64,000 nucleotides of DNA from VFKU01 sp038916785. Its GTDB lineage: Bacteria > Hydrogenedentota > Hydrogenedentia > Hydrogenedentales > GCA-2746185. Shown here piece by piece: positions 15,783 to 23,771 of this stretch; position 1 is the stretch's first letter; every line of letters begins with the position of its first letter. The stretch lies in assembly GCA_038916785.1 (NCBI GenBank), contig JBCLBO010000008.1, forward strand, positions 1 to 64,000, read 5' to 3'. A model generated the notes under the pieces. It saw only the letters and a list, made by a program, of their open reading frames with translations, had not been told where the DNA came from and did not search any database. The position numbers and the translations under genes are program-made.

Positions 15783-17180
15783 ATGAAGACCCGTAACCTC
15801 ATCGAACTCGGCATTCCGCACGGCGAGGCTGTCGACGCGGCGCGGGCGGCGTGCATCAAGGCGGCGCAGGGCGGCATGAAGAAACGTGTGCTCGCGGACC
15901 TTGTTGCCAGCGTCGCCGCGCACCCGGATCGCTACACCGACGACTCCGTTTTCGGAGGCGTCGCGCAGATGCTTATCGCGCACCGCGACGCGCAGGCCTC
16001 CTTCGCGCCGCGCGAATCGGGCGCGCCGTATCGCCAGTGGGGCCGCGACCTCGACGAGAATTCCGTGCAGCAGATGCGCCGCGCCTGCGAGCTGCCGGTG
16101 GCCGTGCAAGGCGCGCTCATGCCCGACGCGCACGTGGGCTACGGCCTGCCGATCGGCGGCGTGCTGGCCACGCGGAACGCGGTCATTCCGTATGCCGTCG
16201 GCGTGGACATCGCCTGCCGCGTGAAGCTCAGCGTGCTCGATCTGCCGGTGGACTCGCTCGAGCGGCGCACGGACCTCCTGCGCGACGCGATCGAGAGCGA
16301 GACCCGCTTCGGCGTTGGCGCATCGTTCAAGCTCAAACGCACGCACGAGGTGCTCGACGCGGACTGGAGCGTCTCGCCCGTCACGCGCCGCCACAAGGAC
16401 AAGGCATGGGCGCAGCTCGGCACCAGCGGCAGCGGAAACCATTTTGTCGAGTTCGGCGTGTTCAGCGTCGAGCATGACGTGCTCGGTATCGCGCCGGGAC
16501 AGTACCTTGCGCTGCTGAGCCATAGCGGCAGCCGCGGCACCGGCGCGGCCGTCTGCAACCACTACAGCAAAATCGCCATGGAGAAGCACCGCGAATTGCC
16601 GGCTGAAATGCGCCACTTGTCGTGGCTCGATCTCGACTCCGCCGCGGGCCGCGAGTATTGGGAGGCGATGGAGCTGATGGGGCAGTACGCCGCGGCGAAC
16701 CACGCGCTGATCCACAAACACATCCGCAAGCGGCTCGGCGCGGAGCTGCTGCTCGACGTCGAGAACCACCACAACTTCGCGTGGAAGGAGCGGCTCCACG
16801 GCCGCGAGGTCATCGTGCACCGCAAGGGCGCGACGCCCGCGGGCGAGGGCGTGCTCGGCGTCATCCCCGGCAGCATGGCGAGCCCCGGCTTCGTCGTGCG
16901 CGGACGCGGCAATCCCCTGTCGCTGAACAGCGCGGCGCACGGCGCGGGCCGCGTGATGAGCCGCACGCAGGCGAAGAAAACCTTCACCTGGAAAATGGCG
17001 AAGGACTGGCTCGACCGCGAAGGCGTCACGCTGATGTCCGCAGGGCTCGACGAAGTGCCGATGGTCTACAAAAACATCCACGACGTCATGGCCGCGCAGC
17101 ACGACTTGGTAGAGGTCTTGGCGCAGTTCGACCCGAAGCTGGTCAAGATGGCGCCGGCGGGAGAGAGGCCGGAGGACTAA
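15783..17180 (+). CDS. rtcB: RtcB-family RNA ligase
   Basis: Protein of 465 residues. Metal and guanylylation motifs are present: GVDIACRVKLS (metal Cys), GTSGSGNHFVEFG (Asn/His), LLSHSGSRGTG (His), ENHHNFAWKE (His) and NSAAHGAGRVMSR, where the family His that accepts GMP lies. RtcB joins 3'-phosphate or 2',3'-cyclic phosphate RNA ends to 5'-OH ends in tRNA and RNA repair. Its sequence resembles the shorter second RtcB subgroup rather than E. coli RtcB. No RtcA, RtcR or archease is nearby. The start lies only 10 bases after the repeat at 15701. Its 3' end overlaps a minus-strand small ORF by 4 bases. Confidence 0.93.
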   Translation: MKTRNLIELGIPHGEAVDAARAACIKAAQGGMKKRVLADLVASVAAHPDRYTDDSVFGGVAQMLIAHRDAQASFAPRESGAPYRQWGRDLDENSVQQMRRACELPVAVQGALMPDAHVGYGLPIGGVLATRNAVIPYAVGVDIACRVKLSVLDLPVDSLERRTDLLRDAIESETRFGVGASFKLKRTHEVLDADWSVSPVTRRHKDKAWAQLGTSGSGNHFVEFGVFSVEHDVLGIAPGQYLALLSHSGSRGTGAAVCNHYSKIAMEKHRELPAEMRHLSWLDLDSAAGREYWEAMELMGQYAAANHALIHKHIRKRLGAELLLDVENHHNFAWKERLHGREVIVHRKGATPAGEGVLGVIPGSMASPGFVVRGRGNPLSLNSAAHGAGRVMSRTQAKKTFTWKMAKDWLDREGVTLMSAGLDEVPMVYKNIHDVMAAQHDLVEVLAQFDPKLVKMAPAGERPED

Positions 17181-17344
17181 TTCACAGAAGATAACGAAGG
17201 GAACGAAGAAGGAAAGTCGGCTCTACCCGAATCCCGAACGTGATTATAGGTTAGGTTGACGCTCATCAGCACGGTAACTAGCACCATTAATGCTGACTTC
17301 ACTTTTACATCGAATCGAAAACCAATCCTACTTTTTTTGTCCAT
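17177..17344 (-). CDS. Small membrane protein, 55 residues, unknown function
   Basis: ATG at 17344 (minus) is preceded by AAAGGAGGTCCTT, a near-perfect anti-SD match, which is why I call it. The protein is basic at the start (MDKKSRIGFRFDVKVKSA), has one hydrophobic stretch (LMVLVTVLMSVNL) and a short polar tail. It is less GC-rich than its neighbours. It converges on rtcB with a 4-base overlap and is bounded upstream by a repeat block. No family recognised. Confidence 0.55.
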   Translation of the reverse strand: MDKKSRIGFRFDVKVKSALMVLVTVLMSVNLTYNHVRDSGRADFPSSFPSLSSVN

Positions 17345-17476
17345 AAGGACCTCCTTTCGGGTTTCCCTACGAACACGTTCAGAAGTCGCCAAACCTTCAG
17401 AAGTTCTCTGAAGCTCGGGAATCGAGTAGAGCCGACTTCCTCTCAACTATAACTTAGTCGACCGTCGAGTGTTTAG

Positions 17477-17721
17477 CCCTGAAGGGGCGTCCTAAAACAG
17501 CCCAGGGCAAAGCGAACGATAGTGAGCGCCGCCCTGGGTTATAGGCCCCTTCAAATCGAAGCCCTGTAAGGGCGATCTAGGCTATCGTGGTGGCGGTTTC
17601 ATCAAGACAATTACCCTAGGACGCCCTTTCAGGGCTTCGATTCTGTCCGATTGATACCCAGGGCGTCGCTCGCTACCGCTCGCTTTGCCCTGGGCTATTC
17701 TAGGACGCCCCGTTGGGGCTA
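17477..17721. repeat. Large composite inverted repeat (AGCCCTGAAAGGGC / CCCAGGGC family)
   Basis: The left arm (17477-17545) holds GCCCTGAAGGGGC and AGCCCAGGGCAAAGCGA; the right arm (17655-17721) holds the same units inverted (TCGCTTTGCCCTGGGCT and GACGCCCCGTTGGGGC). In between are two more copies of the GCCCTG-AGGGC hairpin. No ORF. Confidence 0.8.
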
Positions 17722-17737
17722 TGACCAAACTGGTTGG

Positions 17738-18078
17738 TTAGGGGGTGGGCGCTCTGAACGACAAGCTGCCGACGGGCTTTCCGTCGGCGTCTGTAAACCG
17801 CAGCGCCAACGCCCAGGCGCCGACGCCGGTGGTGGCTTTGGCGAGGACGGGGGTGCGGCCTTTGGGGAGCGTGACGGTCACGATGTCGCGATCGAGGACG
17901 CACCAACTTTCGCGGTTGAAGTCGTCGACGAGTTTGCCGCCGACCCAGACTTCGGCGCGGGCAAGGCGACGTCATGCCCATACCGCGGCGTAGCATTCGT
18001 ATCGTCGGCGTGTACTGGGCGACAGGAAACGACCACCGTCAACAGCAGCATCGCGGCGCGTGAGAAGGTCTCATTCAT
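17738..18078 (-). pseudogene. Remnant of a secreted protein: signal peptide joined out of frame to a C-terminal beta domain
   Basis: From ATG 18078 a signal peptide is read (MNETFSRAAMLLLTVVVSC, then HADD), after which this frame stops near 17878. In another frame, bases 17965-17738 encode AEVWVGGKLVDDFNRESW, DIVTVTLPKGRTPVLAKATTGVGAW, FTDADGKPVGSL and a stop, typical of a C-terminal accessory beta domain in secreted glycoside hydrolase or esterase-like proteins. An internal deletion probably removed the middle. It lies 5 bases or so downstream of the deacetylase gene. Confidence 0.6.
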
Positions 18079-18085
18079 CGTTGGA

Positions 18086-19795
18086 TTATTCTGGCACATT
18101 GCCAAATTCCGCTGCCGCGCGCGAGAGTTCGGAGTCGATGTCGGCGCCTTCGTAGAACCAGATTCGCCCCTTCACCTCGACGCGCTCGCCGGGGGCCGCA
18201 TCGGGGAAGACGGGGTCGGCGTGGATGCAGGGGCATTTGGCGTTTCCCCAGGCCCGGCCGCACCGTTCGAAACCGGCGATGATCCAGCGATCGCCTTCGC
18301 CGGCGCGCGCCGCCGCAAAAGGTGCGCGAAAAATCTTGTTCGTATCTGACTGCGCGGTGAAGCCCGGCGCGCCCTTGAGCATGGTGCATACCTGCGTACG
18401 CAGACCGGTCAGCGTCGCGCGGGTCCCGTTCTCGAGCCAGAGGTGCAGGCTGGCCCCGTTGCCGTTTGGCAGCACCACGCTGCCGAAACGGATGCCGTTT
18501 GGCAGCGCACGTGTGAACTCCAAACCGCCGCCGGGGCGCGCTTGCCAGTCCACATTCTCGATGACCTTGTTCACTTCGTCCCAAATCGTCGGGATGTGCG
18601 TATGCGCGAGGAAGGTCAGGCCGAGATCGCTGAAAATTGCCTCGGGCAAATCCACCACCACGTAGCCGCCGTCCGGCCACGGCGCGAAGACACTCACTTT
18701 GGTCCCGCGTTGCGGGTCGATCGCGCCGTCCAGAAACCCGATGCGCGGGTGCCTGCCGCCGGGATACGGCAAAATCCTTGGGGGAGCGTGGTGTCCGCCG
18801 CGCCGGGCTTCGTGGCGCGTGCTCCGGATGAGCCGCTTCGTTTCATCTGGACCGTAGCCGCAGACTGCGGCGACTTCCTCCTTGGTGTATTTGTGGTGCA
18901 CGACCATGTTCTCCAGCCACGGTCCGAGGTTGCTCCGGGTCGCGCCCATTTCCACCGGGAGCTCCAGATCGTCCCTGTCCTTCGTTGGATATCGAAGTAG
19001 CGCGACGGGGTCGCGCCGCGAGGCGCGCGGGTTTACAAACTGCTCAATGTCGCGCAGCGCAATGCAATGAAAGCCCTCCTGCTTGAGGTACTCCATGTAC
19101 TCGCGGAAGCGATCGAGTGGCGTGTTCACCCAGGGGTGGGCGTCGTCGGGCACGCCGTGAAATTGCAGCACGGCGATCTTCCCGTCGCGCGCGCGATCGA
19201 CCACCTGCTTGAAATGATCCAGCGTCCAACCGGGGTAGGCATCGCCCGTGGTCGGAATCAACAACGGGTCGTGGTGTCGCGGGTCGTAGAGCGGGCCCGG
19301 CGCGATTTCGCCGTAGTTGATCTCGGGCTGCATGCCGCGGCGGGCGAATTGATATCCCGCGCTGCGCAATGTCGCGAGCGCCTCAGGTCCAAAACCATTG
19401 CCCGGCCAAGCGAAACTCACCGGCTTGGGCACGTCGACCCCGGATAGCGCCCGTTCAACCAGGGCCAACTCGCCCGCCAAGCGGGCCGCCTCTTTGGGCG
19501 AATTGAAGTTCGCGTGCGTCCACGAGTGGTTTCCGATCTCGAATCCCATCTTGTGCAGGGACGCGGCGTCTTCCCAGGACATGAACTGCGCGGGGTCGTC
19601 CATCCAGCGGTGCGTGATGAAAAACGTCGCGCCGAATCCGTACTCCTTTAGCAGCGGCGCGACGTTGGTCACCTGCGACTTTACTGCGTCGTCGAACGTG
19701 AGCACGACCGTCTTGTCGGGCACCGGCTCCGCCGCAAACGCGCCTGGAACGCGCAGCAACACACACGTGATGATGGTGGCGAGCATCAACCTCAT
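18086..19795 (-). CDS. Secreted polysaccharide deacetylase (NodB-type) with an extra C-terminal region
   Basis: Protein of 569 residues from ATG 19795, with GGAG 8 bases upstream. Signal peptide MRLMLATIITCVLLRVPGAFA. NodB motifs: LTFDDA with the first catalytic Asp and metal Asp, IGNHSWTH with two metal His, then FAWPGNG where many deacetylases have R(P/Y)PYG, so that motif is altered. VLQFHGV gives the late His. After residue ~270 there are ~300 extra residues with no recognised fold. It may de-N-acetylate or de-O-acetylate a cell-surface glycan. The neighbouring remnant 17738-18078 was probably in the same operon. Confidence 0.82.
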   Translation of the reverse strand: MRLMLATIITCVLLRVPGAFAAEPVPDKTVVLTFDDAVKSQVTNVAPLLKEYGFGATFFITHRWMDDPAQFMSWEDAASLHKMGFEIGNHSWTHANFNSPKEAARLAGELALVERALSGVDVPKPVSFAWPGNGFGPEALATLRSAGYQFARRGMQPEINYGEIAPGPLYDPRHHDPLLIPTTGDAYPGWTLDHFKQVVDRARDGKIAVLQFHGVPDDAHPWVNTPLDRFREYMEYLKQEGFHCIALRDIEQFVNPRASRRDPVALLRYPTKDRDDLELPVEMGATRSNLGPWLENMVVHHKYTKEEVAAVCGYGPDETKRLIRSTRHEARRGGHHAPPRILPYPGGRHPRIGFLDGAIDPQRGTKVSVFAPWPDGGYVVVDLPEAIFSDLGLTFLAHTHIPTIWDEVNKVIENVDWQARPGGGLEFTRALPNGIRFGSVVLPNGNGASLHLWLENGTRATLTGLRTQVCTMLKGAPGFTAQSDTNKIFRAPFAAARAGEGDRWIIAGFERCGRAWGNAKCPCIHADPVFPDAAPGERVEVKGRIWFYEGADIDSELSRAAAEFGNVPE

Positions 19796-19915
19796 CGAAC
19801 CCACTCCAATCGGCGATCGTCAATAGACAATTAGGTCAAGGTCCTTACAGAAGGCAACAAAGAGAACGAAGGCTAAGAGCTTCTAACAATACCCGACGCC
19901 GGCCGCCATGTACCC

Positions 19916-19939
19916 GCATGGGCGAGCCGCCCATGCTAC
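19916..19939 (-). repeat. GTAG-type REP hairpin (catggg family)
   Basis: GCATGGGCGAGCCGCCCATG followed by CTAC at 19936-19939. Related copies at 26217, 26260 and 29060. Confidence 0.65.
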
Positions 19940-20052
19940 GATCGTTGGGATTTGTTACAGGCCTTAAGAGTTCAATCCATCGAACTTCGGAAAACCCTAC
20001 ACTATCAATTGGGCTTCTCTTCTTCGTTTCCTTCGTTACCTTCTGTAAAAAA

Positions 20053-20946
20053 TCAGTTTGCCGGGCGGCCCTGGTTGCTCTGCACATATTGCTTCATCAG
20101 GCGCTGGGCGTCTTCCGAGCGCATCAGCGTCCAGAAAGAATCTTGCTCGAGCTTGAGCGCGTCCTTCAGCGGCATGTCGCCCGACGTGGTGATCACTTTT
20201 TTCGTCAGCGCGAGGCTCTGTGGCGGGAGTGCTTCGAGCCGGTGCGCCAGCTTCAGCGCCTCCGGCATCAGCTGATCCGGCGGCACGGCCTTCATCACGA
20301 GGCCATACTGCACCGCCGTGTCCGCGTTGGCCACCTGCCCCTGCATGATGAGTTCCTTCGCGCGCGCGACGCCGATGAGCCGCGGCAGGCGCACGGTGCC
20401 ACCCGCGCCGGGGAGAATGCCGACGTTCACCTCCGGCAGACCGACGGAGCCGGGGTTGGTCATGATGCGGAAGTCGCAGGCGAGCGCGAGCTCGAAGCCT
20501 CCCCCGTGTGCCTGGCCGTTGATCGCGGCGATGCACGGCTTGGTCAGCGCCTCGATTTCGAGGTAGAGCTGGTGCGTCGCGTGCAGTTCGCCGTCCGCGC
20601 CGATGCTCGCGTCCTTCGTTGCGGCGTCGGCCGTCGTGCTCAATTCGCCCACGTCGTAGTGTTGGATGAAATAATTCTCCACGGCGCCGGTGAACACGAT
20701 CACGCGGACGCGCGGGTCCTTGTCCATCCACTTGAGCATGTCGCGGATTTCGTTGACCATCCGCGCGTTCATCAGGTTCGTCGGCGGATTGTAGAACCGG
20801 ATGACGTACACGCCGCCCTCGTGGCCCCACCGCAAGTACCGCTGGCCCTCGATGTTATTGTCGAAGTTGTCCGCCATCGCTACGCTCCCGAATGCCACCA
20901 ACACGATCGCCGCCGTCAACGCCCGCAGCCACGTCCGCTTCGCCAT
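20053..20946 (-). CDS. Enoyl-CoA hydratase/isomerase-family (crotonase) protein with an N-terminal signal peptide
   Basis: Protein of 297 residues. From about residue 38 a full crotonase domain is present: ALTKPCIAAINGQAHGGGFELAL with the oxyanion-hole region and first Glu, CDFRIM, and GLPEVNVGILPGAGG with the second Glu position. The ribosome site GGGAGGGTCGAG precedes the ATG. What is odd is the N-terminus: MAKRTWLRALTAAIVLVAFG then SVAMADN is a classical signal peptide with an Ala-x-Ala-like cleavage site, although CoA substrates are cytoplasmic. It may be exported with a non-CoA role, or be membrane-tethered. Monocistronic. Confidence 0.85.
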   Translation of the reverse strand: MAKRTWLRALTAAIVLVAFGSVAMADNFDNNIEGQRYLRWGHEGGVYVIRFYNPPTNLMNARMVNEIRDMLKWMDKDPRVRVIVFTGAVENYFIQHYDVGELSTTADAATKDASIGADGELHATHQLYLEIEALTKPCIAAINGQAHGGGFELALACDFRIMTNPGSVGLPEVNVGILPGAGGTVRLPRLIGVARAKELIMQGQVANADTAVQYGLVMKAVPPDQLMPEALKLAHRLEALPPQSLALTKKVITTSGDMPLKDALKLEQDSFWTLMRSEDAQRLMKQYVQSNQGRPAN

Positions 20947-21058
20947 GTCTCGACCCTCCCGAGCCGGGCTGTCCCGGCCAATAGGCCATCTTATCGGCTG
21001 GGCCGCTCGCCGTCAATGCTTTCCGGCCCGCTCGAATGCTGGGCTAAGATGCATCCCT

Positions 21059-21328
21059 ATGGACCACCCCGCCGCTCCGACGCGCCCCCGGCGACTCCTC
21101 GTCCGAACTTTCAGACGGCGACTACGTAACGAGGAACTTTTCGGCGGCAATCGCGAGTCGTTGCGAATGCACTTCTTGTCGAAGAACTCGCTAATCCTCT
21201 GGCTGTTGAAGACCTACCGGAAACGCCGCCGCGAGTACGCGGCGCTCGCAGGACAGTACCCGGCGATTTCGCTCGTTCGGTTGATGACCCGCCAGAGTGT
21301 TGAAGCGTGGTTGGAGCAGTTGGATTGA
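21059..21328 (+). CDS. Small basic hypothetical protein, 89 residues
   Basis: ATG 21059 opens an 89-residue, Arg-rich protein with a helical middle (MHFLSKNSLILWLLKTYRKRRREYAALA) and an acidic-aromatic end (VEAWLEQLD). No membrane segment of full length and no known motif. It is divergent from the crotonase gene with 112 bases between starts. Composition looks coding, but the ribosome site is poor, so moderate confidence. Confidence 0.45.
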   Translation: MDHPAAPTRPRRLLVRTFRRRLRNEELFGGNRESLRMHFLSKNSLILWLLKTYRKRRREYAALAGQYPAISLVRLMTRQSVEAWLEQLD

Positions 21329-21468
21329 ATGGCCATTCCGATTCCCTGATCACGTGATCGGTCAATTTACGTTTACATCCGTTTGTTCGCGATGGTACAC
21401 GCCGAAGTTTTGCGGCCGGCCCAGGGGGAGATTCTTCGCTATCGCTGCTAAGAAAGCAGTTGGTCGTT

Positions 21469-21541
21469 GTAGGGGCGGCCCCCTTGGCCGCCCTGGGATT
21501 CCGGCGTGCACCGGGCGGGGACGGGGCCCCGCCCCGGTACG
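21469..21541. repeat. Inverted pair of GTAG-type REP hairpins, right end degenerate
   Basis: GTAGGGGCGGCCCCCTTGGC opens the left hairpin; the right hairpin ends GGTAC instead of CTAC. Near-copy at 34657-34727. Confidence 0.75.
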
Positions 21542-21589
21542 TACCGGGGGTATCGCTTGCGCTCAATCCCCGGCTAATGTCTTTGACCC

Positions 21590-21733
21590 CTCCGGGGTCT
21601 GCCAGCGAGGGGCGGCTACGGGTTTTTCGCGGTCTGCCGGCGCGGGGTGGCAGTGGTTTTTCGGGGTCTGGTGACGAGGGGTGGTACTGGGTTTTCGGTC
21701 TTTCGGGGTCTTTCGGCGCGGGGTGGTGCTGGC
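21590..21733 (+). repeat. Degenerate minisatellite, unit about 34-41 bases
   Basis: Three to four imperfect units that share GTTTTTCGGGGTCTG, then CGMGGGGTGG, then CTGG. It ends 4 bases before the stop codon of the DnaA-like gene. Confidence 0.6.
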
Positions 21734-21737
21734 TCTT

Positions 21738-23411
21738 TTACGCGGTGCGGGCGCCGCGGTAGAAGTCGTCGCTGGAGTCGTCTAGCGGCGGGAGGGAGGC
21801 CGGGAAACCTTGCGCGGCGTTGTTGCGCAGCTCTTCGACGTGGTGGACCCCGGCGTTGCGCTTGGGCGCGAGGCGCAGGCCCTCGCCGAAGTCGGCGCGG
21901 ACGATTGGCCCTTCCTCGGGGGTCTCGTTTTCCGCAGAGGTGTTTTCGATGTCGCCGCCGCTGGGGGTCGCGGGCTCGGGGACGGCGGTGCCCAGGAGCG
22001 CCATCAGCCGCTCGATCACGCCTGCACCTTCGGCGACTTGCGCGCGTAGGCCCTCGGCTTCGCCGGCGAGCGCCTTGTGCGATTCGCGGAGGGCTTCGAT
22101 TTCTGCGTGCTTTGCCACGAGTGCCTGTTCGATTTCCCGGGCGTGCTCCGTGCGATCGGTCCGTTCCTTCAGGGAATTTGCGCGCGTCCGCTCGAGGTCT
22201 GCGCGCGTCTCGTCGAGTTCTTCGCGGATGTGCGCGAGATGGCTCTTCATCGTGTCACGCTCGGACCGCGCGCGCACGAGGCTCTCTTGCAGCCGGTGAA
22301 TCTCGTCCTGCAAGGTGGCCGTTTCGGCGATCGCGGCCACCGGGGCCTCCGCTGGCGGTTCGGCGATCGCGGCGCCGCTACCTGCGCCGACGTCCGGCGA
22401 TTCGCCGCGGAACACCGCGTCCAGTTTGAGGATTTCCTCGCGCTGCCGCTCGCGGTCGCGCGAGGCCTCCTCGAAACTCTCGCGGCTTTGTTGGAGCGCC
22501 GAGATGAGTTGCTGGGCGCGTTCGAGCATGTTGCGCGCTTCTTCGCGCGCCTTTTGCGCGTCGAACCGGGCCTCATCGAGTTTGCGCTTGATCGGCCCGC
22601 CAGCCTCAGCGTCGTCCGGCGCGGGTTGCTTGGCGCGATCGAGTAGTTGCTGTTCGAGTTCCTGGACCCGCGCGCGCGCCTGGGCGGCTTCGCGCGCGGA
22701 CACTTTCAACAGCGCGATCTCGGCGCGCAGATGCTCGGTCTCCGCGCGGGCCTCCTCGGACTCGCGGCGCGCCTGCTCCACTTCCGAAGCGCGCGATTGA
22801 CGCCGCGCGGCCGCCGCCTCCGGCGTCTCGGATTCCATTTCGCGCAGGCGTTGCTCAAGCCCCGCCATGGCTTCACGCTGGTCCTCGCGAAGGCGGGCTT
22901 CGACGGTCTCGAGCGAGCGCCGCGCCTCGCCGGGCGCCAGCGGCGCCGCCTGGCCGCCTTTGATCTGGCGCCGCAACTTTACCGGCAAGACGCCGAGCCG
23001 GTCCGGATGCACCTCCGTCGAAATGACGACGGGATGGTCGTTCTCAAGAAAAATCTCGATGAGCCTCGCGAGCGATTCGTGCTTTGAGGAGAGCCCATGC
23101 AGGTCGTCCACGAGCAGGACGGCGTAGCGCGCCATGTCGATGGGCGCGGGATCGGCGATGATGCGATCGATTTCCGCGCCCCAGGCGGCGGGCGAGACGA
23201 AGAGAATCGAAGAGTGGCCCGCCGAGGCGCGAAGCCGGTTGGCGATGGCGAAGAGCAGGTGCGACTTGCCGGTGCCGGGTTCGCCGACGAGCAAGAGGGG
23301 AAGGGGGCTGATGGGATCGCCTTGGGAAACGGCGAGGCACAGCTCATGCGCGCGCCGGTTCCCGTCGTCCACCAGAAACGTGCTGAAACTAGAATCGCGC
23401 TTGGCCGCCAT
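21738..23411 (-). CDS. DnaA-like AAA+ ATPase fused to a long coiled coil
   Basis: Protein of 557 residues from ATG 23411; the open frame extends 64 codons further upstream through a repeat and was not used. Residues 1-170 resemble the DnaA/Hda/DnaC ATPase core: FSTFLVDDGNRRAHELCLAV, Walker A GEPGTGKSHLL, Walker B VLLVDDLHGL, and IEIFLENDHPVVISTEVHPD. Residues ~200-480 are an Ala/Glu/Arg-rich coiled coil. The C-terminus is acidic and disordered. It lacks the DnaA DNA-binding domain. A polar or chromosome-associated scaffold role is possible but not shown. It is divergent from the PP2C gene. Confidence 0.75.
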   Translation of the reverse strand: MAAKRDSSFSTFLVDDGNRRAHELCLAVSQGDPISPLPLLLVGEPGTGKSHLLFAIANRLRASAGHSSILFVSPAAWGAEIDRIIADPAPIDMARYAVLLVDDLHGLSSKHESLARLIEIFLENDHPVVISTEVHPDRLGVLPVKLRRQIKGGQAAPLAPGEARRSLETVEARLREDQREAMAGLEQRLREMESETPEAAAARRQSRASEVEQARRESEEARAETEHLRAEIALLKVSAREAAQARARVQELEQQLLDRAKQPAPDDAEAGGPIKRKLDEARFDAQKAREEARNMLERAQQLISALQQSRESFEEASRDRERQREEILKLDAVFRGESPDVGAGSGAAIAEPPAEAPVAAIAETATLQDEIHRLQESLVRARSERDTMKSHLAHIREELDETRADLERTRANSLKERTDRTEHAREIEQALVAKHAEIEALRESHKALAGEAEGLRAQVAEGAGVIERLMALLGTAVPEPATPSGGDIENTSAENETPEEGPIVRADFGEGLRLAPKRNAGVHHVEELRNNAAQGFPASLPPLDDSSDDFYRGARTA

Positions 23412-23528
23412 GATCGCCCTGCGCCTCCCCGCGCAACCCGCAATACAACACGCCGATTCTACTGCTGCAATGCGGAGCGATACAAGGCGCGCGCGCGATC
23501 GCGTCGCCTTGCACGTCGACCCTGGTTT

Positions 23529-23619
23529 GTAGGGGCGGCCCCCCGCGGCCGCCCTAGGCCCACCCGCGATCACGAGCGTTCGCCTGCGCCCAAGGGCGGC
23601 CACGGGGGGCCGCCCCTAC
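23529..23619. repeat. Inverted pair of GTAG-type REP hairpins (gggcggcc family)
   Basis: GTAGGGGCGGCCCCCCGCGG at left, mirrored by GGGGGGCCGCCCCTAC at right. The flanks CCTGGTTT (23521-23528) and AAACCAGG (23620-23627) are also inverted, extending the palindrome outside GTAG/CTAC. Confidence 0.85.
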
Positions 23620-23771
23620 AAACCAGGATCCACGACTTGCGCCGAGCCCTGCGGTCGCGCGGGAGCGCGACCTTCCCCGCCGCGTGATCATTTTGGGACG
23701 GCCCTGCGCGCGGCGCTTGCCCCTCTGCCGTGCGCTCTGGTAGTTTCGTGCGCGCCGAGGAGACGGAGCCG

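Larger units (their letters stand above)
21329..21737. other. Repeat-filled gap
   Basis: Holds a ~112-base block (21425-21538) nearly identical to 34614-34726, including a GTAG hairpin pair, then a degenerate minisatellite (21590-21733). No gene is supported. Confidence 0.6.

Noticed and set aside
23412..23603. Upstream extension of the DnaA-like gene
   Set aside because: It is translated repeat DNA; ATG 23411 starts exactly at the conserved domain.
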